Positions 57,403 to 64,000 of a stretch of 64,000 nt of DNA are shown one piece after another. The first letter of the stretch is position 1, and each line of letters begins with the position of its first letter. Position numbers and translations under genes: made by a program. The notes below the pieces were generated by a model. That model had not been told where the DNA came from. It saw only the letters and a list, made by a program, of their open reading frames with translations, and did not search any database. The stretch lies in assembly GCA_024663395.1 (NCBI GenBank), contig JANFAH010000019.1, positions 620,001 through 684,000 on the forward strand. The letters are read 5' to 3'. Source of the DNA: Pisolithus tinctorius. Its lineage: Eukaryota; Basidiomycota; Agaricomycetes; Boletales; Pisolithaceae.

Positions 57403-60187
57403 GTACTCGAGACGATGTGCGAGCAACACATTTCCGATGCCGGTTGGCAAGGAAGTTCGCTGCGGGACACATGCATTGTGATAGTGGTCAACGTTCCATC
57501 GTGATCGATCACTTGAGGTACATCGAAGCCCCTCTTCCAGTGGGTACAGCTTCATATGAGGCGTGTTTCTGCGGTGGGTATAATACACCCAGAGAGTAAT
57601 CAGTAGAAAAGAAAGTAATTTGGATCCAGGTCACATGAACCACGACTTAGGCGTTTGCGGTTCCAAGGTGGAGGGAAACTGACGCCATAGCTTAGTGTCT
57701 CACGTGCAGATCGAAAAATTGAAAGACAATCGACGTACCATCTCTTCCAGAATCATAGCTTCTGGTCTGAGTTTGACAATTAGATTTGGTAACTTCGCCG
57801 ATTTTCAAGAAAAACACATCTGTTTGCTGGATGGCTGCGAGTCGCCGTAACCACTACATTGTCGCCCTGTTGGTCAGGTTTCCACTTTGAAGCAAACAGT
57901 TTTACCGCGTGTTCGCACAATGGTGCGGTGCCGGACCTTTTCCAGCTCGAGCCGCAGAAAAGACATATGCCGGTGTACGGAACACTGTTAGAATTTCGAC
58001 GATCGCGCGCAGCGGTAGGTAAACTCGGGGATCAGAATGCCAAACATTCAACGTATGGATGGAATCATTCCACCGGCTGTGTTGGAGTCACTGGCTGTGT
58101 CCAGCTTACATTGCAGTAGAGTTCCACACAGCTTGTGGCTCCCTGCCACTAGCATGCATGACATCCGTGTTGTCGATAGCGATCGCGAAAGCGCAGCGGT
58201 GATGGAGTTCAGTAATCTCGACGCACAAAGCAGTGAAATGACATACCTCGGTACGACGACAGGTAATCCCACGTGCAACTTGATAGGAAAGCGAACTAGT
58301 ACTAAAGAATGAATACCTACATTTATGAAAACTTGCAGCTGTTGCATGTGGCCACCCAACACTCGATTTATACACACGCGTGGACACGCACACCACTGGT
58401 TGGTCTGATGAATTATGGATGCCCGCATACCTTGGCCGAGTCACTCGCATTTTGGTGGTGACGAAGTCAACCGAAAGCGTGTGTTTCGTCGGAACGGAGT
58501 CAGGGTAAATTGAAGGGCGACGGGCATGGCACAGCAGGCGGTGGTTCTTCAAGCTTCAAGGTTCATGTTCTTTTTTTCGCCACCGTTAGAGTTTCTGCTC
58601 CATGCATGGGATGTCGGCCTGCTCGTTTGCACGGGTGCCCGGCACGACCAACGTTGGTGTGGACGCGGCTGTCTGTATAGGCTTCTGTGACTGTCCCTCA
58701 CCCGCTTCCAATCCTCAGTCTCACAGCAAGTATATCCACTTGCTGTGACCCCTACCCCGTCGCATGGGCCATGCTAAATGGAACACACATGTAGATCACG
58801 CTTCCAGGCTAAATACGGGGATTCATGCAAACAACACATTTGCCGGTTTGCCGGATTTGCGCTGGAACAACCCTTTGGACTTCGGCAGGTGGCCGCAGTG
58901 GTGGACAAACAAAAACAGGCTCCTATCGCTAGACATTCAGCATACCGGTGGAAGCTCTCCAGTATGACGTAGCAGCAGCGAAGCGAGCTCTCGGTCTTGC
59001 CCAAAACGAAGCAACCAAGCTGCGAGAGCAGGTGCACGAGGCCGAATTGGATATTTAACAAGTCCGAGGAGAGCTTGCGGTGAACCACATAGCGTTCGCA
59101 TCGGAGCAGATGACTGCGTCGATGTTGCATTCTGACAATTGGCTGTGTCTATCAGCTCCAACCTAGGGATGATAAGTCGTGGACTCGTGGCCATGCGTAC
59201 GGCAAGGTGTATGTGATTTGTGTGTGGGCCGGTATGCTTTAGCGTTCAATTTGTCGATGCGACGACGTCAGAAGCCCAGCGATGACCTTCGTAGCAGCCG
59301 TTCCGATGAATGAATTAATAACATCAGTACCCCACGACGAGGTACCCACGTTCATTGCACGCAGCTCTCAGCGACTACCGACACCAACCCCATGGCAATG
59401 ACAGACAGGGATGCGAACAACTATACGTACTTCGACCAAGACATGTTGATGACGAAGGATAGCTGGACGCTGTGCATCCGGAAACCTCACTAGGATGATC
59501 CGCTGGATTTAGTGTGACGTCGATGATTGCGGTGTCTTGCGGTGCACCGGATCCTTTGACAGCGATCTCACATTTCTGGACCCACGGCTGTATGTCCTCT
59601 TTGCTGATATCTCCAACTCTTGCGCTCCAGTGTATCCCTTACACAGCTCTTGGTGCACAGACGAACAGGGTGGTATGTTTACTGTGGTTCATTATACCAT
59701 TATCCTTTCACACTCTACGATTTCCAGTCCTCCGCATTCCACGCGAAACAAAAATATTAAGAATTACATGTGCAACGGTGGGTACCGCCCCCGCCTACTC
59801 GATTAGAGCCTTTGCACATAGTCAAAGGATGTATTGTTTGAGTGTTGCCGGCTTGGACGCGTGGGGTATTGGAAGTTGAACCTGTGTGGAGGAGAAAGGT
59901 GAGTGCCGCAGCAGCGTCTACGACACATCGGAACGTCGATAAAAATATGCCTTTCGCACTGTATGCATCTGCTGATAAATCACATCTTTAATTTTCCTTA
60001 ACGTTCATGATACATATTCATGCCAATAAGTTACAGTGACAAGTGCCATACTGAACCATCATAGCTATAATGGGTACCAGACCCTGTGGTGAGGACATAT
60101 AAACAAATGCTGTATGCGAGAGAAGAAGCCGGAATAAATAGAAAAGGGCAGGTATTTAGAATGATGGTACTAGCCGAACCCATGTCA
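57403..60187. other. B-type spacer module between B4 and C3
   Basis: The coiled-coil-like relic at 58950-59165 begins ALQYDVAAAKRALGLAQNEA and has a stop after AELDI. The unit II copy ends near 59405. The following 780 bp is ordinary 3' flank of C genes, similar to 21530-22246 and 50150-50980. Confidence 0.5.
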
Positions 60188-61600
60188 TTACCGCTTGTTG
60201 ATGAAAGCATCGTAAGCCGTCTGAGCATCTTTCAACAGGGTCTTCAATAGCATCCTATCGGATTCCGAGTTTAAATCCTGATGGTTCCAGTGAGTATCAT
60301 CAAAATGGAGTGGTAGTTCCTCTGTGAGGTGTTTGATAACAATCTCTTTCCATATTCCCCACACCAAAGAACCCGACGGAAGGAGACCATCCATTGTCTT
60401 CATCAATTTTTTCGGATCACTGGAAAGCCCTTGGTTATCGCCAGAGAAGAGAAGAAGCGATACTATTGCGCTACAGCGATTGGGAAAAACGAATTTGTCG
60501 AGCTGGGGCGAGCCAAGAACATCGCAAAATATCTTCTGCCGGACTTCCTCCTTATCGAATGACACAAACCACAAGTTATACACCCAAGATGTGGCGATGG
60601 AAAAAGCAAACATCAGCTGGCCAAAGAAATTGCTCTGTGGGACGCAGATCAACTGCGCGATTGCTTGAGCGATGAGCAAGAAGGAACACAGTTCGACCAT
60701 GCGACAAGTGTGCTTCGATCGGAAGGAAAAGAAAAACCTTCCACGTGTGACAGCATTAACCACGTTCTCGGCCCCTTTCAACAGAACCAGTTCATGATCA
60801 CAGCCCAAGATACCGTCGCCAGGGGGGGAGCCTTCTGCACACTTCGGGTGGTCAAAAAGCAGTTCCCCGGAGCCGATAAAGACGCAGGTCAATCCCCTGG
60901 CAAGAATTCCGAGGAGGATCATGGAAAACCCATACCACTCGCCGTACAGGCCACACATGGCACATGTGGCCAGGCTGACGACGATGGGGATAATGGCGCA
61001 GATAGGTGGGGAATGGTGAAACTTCATTTGTGGTTTAAGACCAGGAACCTTCTCGAGTCTAGCAATGGTGACATTTACAGGTTGTGTGGTCCTGCCAGGG
61101 ATCGAGACACCAGGCTTCCTGACGCATTTCTTCATGAGAAGAGAAGCTAGAGGTCCGGTTACCTGCAAAGAGGTCCCGGAGTAAATTCCTTTAAAGACGG
61201 GGCCTTTGGGCCAGCCGTCATGCTGAAGCAACAGGGCGGGGTCAATGTGCACCACTTCGGACTCAACACCTGATCCGGGATTGACGTGCAAATCAGAGAC
61301 GATTGAATGTGCAAGGCGTCGAAAGCGTTTTCCGATGATGTACGAACCTGCGGAAGCATCGTAAGTCAATCCCGCCAAAAGGAAAACGGAATTCCTACCT
61401 GGAGTGTTGTACCAGCCCAACCACCTCCTACTATCGTAAACTTGGGCCAATGCCACTGTGGACATCGCTTCTTCTCCACCTAGAAGGCCCGCCACACCTG
61501 TACTATTTAGAACGAACGTTGTCTGGGCGAACGGGGACGGATTTGCAGCCAGGGACCGAGCCTGAGACTGAACCGTTTCTGAGATTTCGGGGATGTACAT
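60188..61600 (-). CDS. Array membrane protein C3, unknown function; intron readable in frame
   Basis: Exons 61600-61399 and 61347-60188 around a 51-nt intron (GTAGGAATTCC...TCCGCAG) give 453 residues. This intron has no stop and a length divisible by three, so the unspliced frame is also open (17 extra residues, RNSVFLLAGLTYDASA and one more). An in-frame ATG at 61627 would add MMPQLPNSK. It is the most divergent C gene: KKCVRKPGVSIPGRTTQPVN and EKVPGLKPQMKFHHSPP. Hydrophobic segments lie at about 182-202, 206-227, 285-305 and 307-330, with a weak one at 358-370. The loop HPKCAEGSPPGDGILGCDHE starts near 234. It is outside the tandem duplication and represents the end of the ancestral A-B-C-B-C order. 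Confidence 0.85.
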   Translation of the reverse strand: MYIPEISETVQSQARSLAANPSPFAQTTFVLNSTGVAGLLGGEEAMSTVALAQVYDSRRWLGWYNTPGRNSVFLLAGLTYDASAGSYIIGKRFRRLAHSIVSDLHVNPGSGVESEVVHIDPALLLQHDGWPKGPVFKGIYSGTSLQVTGPLASLLMKKCVRKPGVSIPGRTTQPVNVTIARLEKVPGLKPQMKFHHSPPICAIIPIVVSLATCAMCGLYGEWYGFSMILLGILARGLTCVFIGSGELLFDHPKCAEGSPPGDGILGCDHELVLLKGAENVVNAVTRGRFFFSFRSKHTCRMVELCSFLLIAQAIAQLICVPQSNFFGQLMFAFSIATSWVYNLWFVSFDKEEVRQKIFCDVLGSPQLDKFVFPNRCSAIVSLLLFSGDNQGLSSDPKKLMKTMDGLLPSGSLVWGIWKEIVIKHLTEELPLHFDDTHWNHQDLNSESDRMLLKTLLKDAQTAYDAFINKR

Positions 61601-61643
61601 TTTAGAATTGGGAAGTTGGGGCATCATCGTTGACACTACAGCC

Positions 61644-61649
61644 TTTTAT
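61644..61649 (-). promoter_or_regulatory. TATA-like box of C3
   Basis: ATAAAA within CTCATAAAAGGCTGTAGTG on the minus strand. Confidence 0.45.
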
Positions 61650-64000
61650 GAGTTCCAGACGGTGAGGAGCGACGCATTTCCGAAGCTGGTCGGCCAGGAA
61701 ATTCGCTGGAGGTCAATTGCGTCGCGGGGGTAGTCAACGTTCCATCGCGATCGATCAGTGAGGCGTATTGGAGCTCTTCTTCCAGTGGGCACAGCTTCAT
61801 ATGAGAAGTGCTACTACGGTGGATACATTGCGCCTATATCACAGGCAGTAATCAGTGGAAGGCAAAGAGTTGGGTCACAAGTAATAGTGCCTTGCATTTG
61901 CCGTCCGGGTTCCACGATAGAGGGTGAATAAACGCAGCAGGCTATGTTCTCCTGTGGAGATCAAGAAATTGAAGGACAATACCATCTCTTCCGTAGTCAC
62001 TGATTCTGGTCTAGCTCTGACAAATGGGTTTGGTGGCGTCGCCAATCTTCGAGAGAGAAAATCGTTTGGTATATGACTGAGCCACTGTAACCGCCTAACA
62101 GTGACGTTCATATTTCGAAACAAAGTCTGACTGCCACGTGCTCGGACGGCGATGCAGTGCCGGACGCCAACCTTTTCCCGGCCCGAACGCAGAAAAGTTA
62201 TTTGGCGGTGTACCGAACATTGTTGGAATTTCGGCCATCGCAAGCAGTGGTAGACAAATCCAGATCAGAATGCCAGGCGTACAACACATGCATAGGGCCA
62301 CTCCACCGGTTTGGCGGGAGTTCACTGGCTGTGTCCGACCAATATCGGAGCAGTATCTCGACCTAAAGATCCAAACATACAGTTTGTGGCTCGCCGCCAC
62401 GAACACACTTGAGATTCGTGTCGTTGATGGCGATCGCGAAATTGCTGCAGCGATGGTAATTCAGCAACGTCGACGATGCAACGACAGATAATCCCACGTG
62501 GAACTTGATAAGAAGGAGAATGGATACATACCTACAATTCATCCGAACCTGCAGTCATCGCATGCGGGCATGCCCAGCACCCATCTATCCACGCGCGCGC
62601 TCTGGGCATATGTACAACTGCATGGTTTGAAATCAGTGATGGGAGCGCACATGCCCCTGCCGAATCACTTGCATTTTTGTGGCAACGAAGTTAACTGAAA
62701 AGAACGCGTTTTCGCCGGAAGGCGGTCAGGGTAAATTGGAGGGCGTAACTAGCCGTAGCCTCTTTTTCGTTCGTTGAGTTTGCAATGCGACGTCAATGAC
62801 GTTGACGAATATGTAGTGTTTAGCGCTGCACTGGATCCCTTGATCTATTACCATTTCCGCCAGCGCCACTTCTAAACCTCTGTTGATGCTGTGGCCTGCT
62901 CGTTTACACGAGTATCTTGGCGTGCACCCAAGACTGAATTTTTTGGGAATGACGAGCAAGCTGAGAGACGTGACACCGTGTGACAGTTCGTGAATTTCTG
63001 TGACCACGTGACACGTAATCCCTCCGTGTACAGGTCGAATAACAAATCATGAATTACACACCGCACTGAAACGGACACTAGGATTTTTGCAGGCCGGTGG
63101 ACAAACAGAAACAGGTTCGTGTCGCAGGACATTCAACATAGGTACCAATGGAATCTTTCCAATTAGCTGCGGCCACCGGTGCTGAACGTTCACAGAGTCT
63201 ATTCGATCAGCTCCGCTTCAGACGGATAGCTCAGCCTAGAAATGATAGGGTCGTGAGGATACATATGGCATGATGCATGTACTTTGTGCACGGGTCAGTA
63301 TGCTCTGTCGTCGATGGCGATGTTAGCAGCGCGACGATAGCCTTCGTGGAAGCCATAATGACGAATAAATAATGATGACCTCGGTGCCTACCCACGTTCC
63401 TTGGAGCTTACGGTCATCCGCGGAGTGCACACAACACGTCGCCTTCGGTGTGTAGCTAACTGACACGCATTCCACAGCAACAGCGGACGGGCGCGTAACG
63501 GTGCAGTAGTTCCATCGGAGAGCCGTGAAACTTGTTAGCGGCAACGAATGATACCCAGAAAATGTGGACTCGGAAACTTCGTTGAACACTTGACACTCCT
63601 ATTTTCGCTGGGTCTGAAATGCAATGTTGATGATCGATGATGCTTAGCAGTATCTGCGCTGTACTGGATTCCTTTGCCTATTTCCGTCTTCCTCACGACA
63701 TTTGTGGGTGGAAACCCCTCTTCCAGTGAAAGCTGAATGCGCGATGGAGCGCAGACAAGTATACGGATTGTGTCAGGCAGTGAGTACGGTACACCTACGT
63801 TCTGCTGCAACTACCGTTACTGATCTCACATTGGCAAGTGAATTTGGTCCCCCATCCTACATGGTTTTGAGGAACTCATTATTGACCTACTGTGTCACTA
63901 TGACTCACCGCAGCTCCGCGATTGTCGTCTTGACTATCCAAGATTAAACTTCGAAGCAAAGTCGTCGGACACGTGTTCAAGGAATTCCGCTGGATAATGG
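61650..64000. other. C-type spacer module upstream of C3, to window end
   Basis: Diverged copy of 23708-25990. It includes the 41-codon frame at 63148 and ends within the region matching 25700. No intact gene is seen. Confidence 0.5.
63148..63273 (+). other. Conserved 41-codon open frame, copy 3
   Basis: MESFQLAAATGAERSQS to RNDRVVRIHMA. It is the most diverged copy, yet still open with the same start and stop. Confidence 0.3.

Larger units (their letters stand above)
41258..59405. repeat. Segmental duplication unit II (A-B-C-B block)
   Basis: Direct tandem copy of unit I (about 18.1 kb), lacking the transposon and the 127-bp insertion. It contains A2, B3, C2 and B4. Its right edge is judged from the last bases matching the end of unit I (CAATGACAGA). 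After it the ordinary B-to-C spacer continues. Confidence 0.85.

Noticed and set aside
1..64000. tRNA, rRNA, CRISPR, bacterial operon or prophage features
   Set aside because: Nothing convincing was seen by eye. Introns, TATA-like boxes and gene families are eukaryotic. A tRNA scan could still find something missed.

Overview
The window looks like nuclear DNA of a filamentous basidiomycete, probably an Agaricomycete. The evidence is very short spliceosomal introns (49-61 nt), HET-domain genes with a long C-terminal region, a BTB-domain protein of the type expanded in mushrooms, a chitin synthase myosin-motor fragment, and a zinc-knuckle/DDE-integrase transposon. No bacterial-type gene organisation is present. 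I recognise no tRNA, rRNA or CRISPR array.

Layout. (1) 1-12.2 kb is a gene graveyard. It holds a minus-strand HET relic (1-1223), a truncated folate-synthesis gene with only the dihydroneopterin aldolase domains (4159-5091), a decayed TLDc/OXR1-type gene (6208-8624) and a second, plus-strand HET pseudogene (9421-11896). All carry frameshifts. (2) 12.2-64 kb is a minus-strand array of nine intact paralogous genes for a roughly 450-residue membrane protein of unknown function. Each has two exons, a 49-53 nt intron at the same place, and a TATA-like box about 40-55 bp before the ATG. They fall into three subtypes in the order A1 B1 C1 [insertion] B2 | A2 B3 C2 B4 C3. The A-B-C-B block was tandemly duplicated, with the junction near 41257. 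The spacers between genes are themselves repeats holding broken plus-strand reading frames.

(3) 26673-37138 is a 10466-bp composite DNA transposon inserted in one spacer. It has 1.3-kb terminal inverted repeats, ends TATGGCG...CGCCATA, and a 6-bp target duplication AATCGT. The uninterrupted site is preserved in the sister block at 55400. It carries an rve-type DDE integrase gene, broken by a 1.8-kb TG...CA LTR with its own 4-bp target duplication, plus a second transposon-type gene with a Cys/His motif and an intact BTB-domain gene. A captured, intron-containing piece of a class V-type chitin synthase myosin motor is also present, and part of it makes up the inverted repeats.

How it fits together: the left part is decaying single genes. 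The right part is a young, actively duplicating and recombining family of membrane proteins, into which a gene-capturing transposon has jumped after the block duplication. The membrane family has no function I can assign. Nearness to HET genes might hint at a self/non-self region, but that is only an inference.
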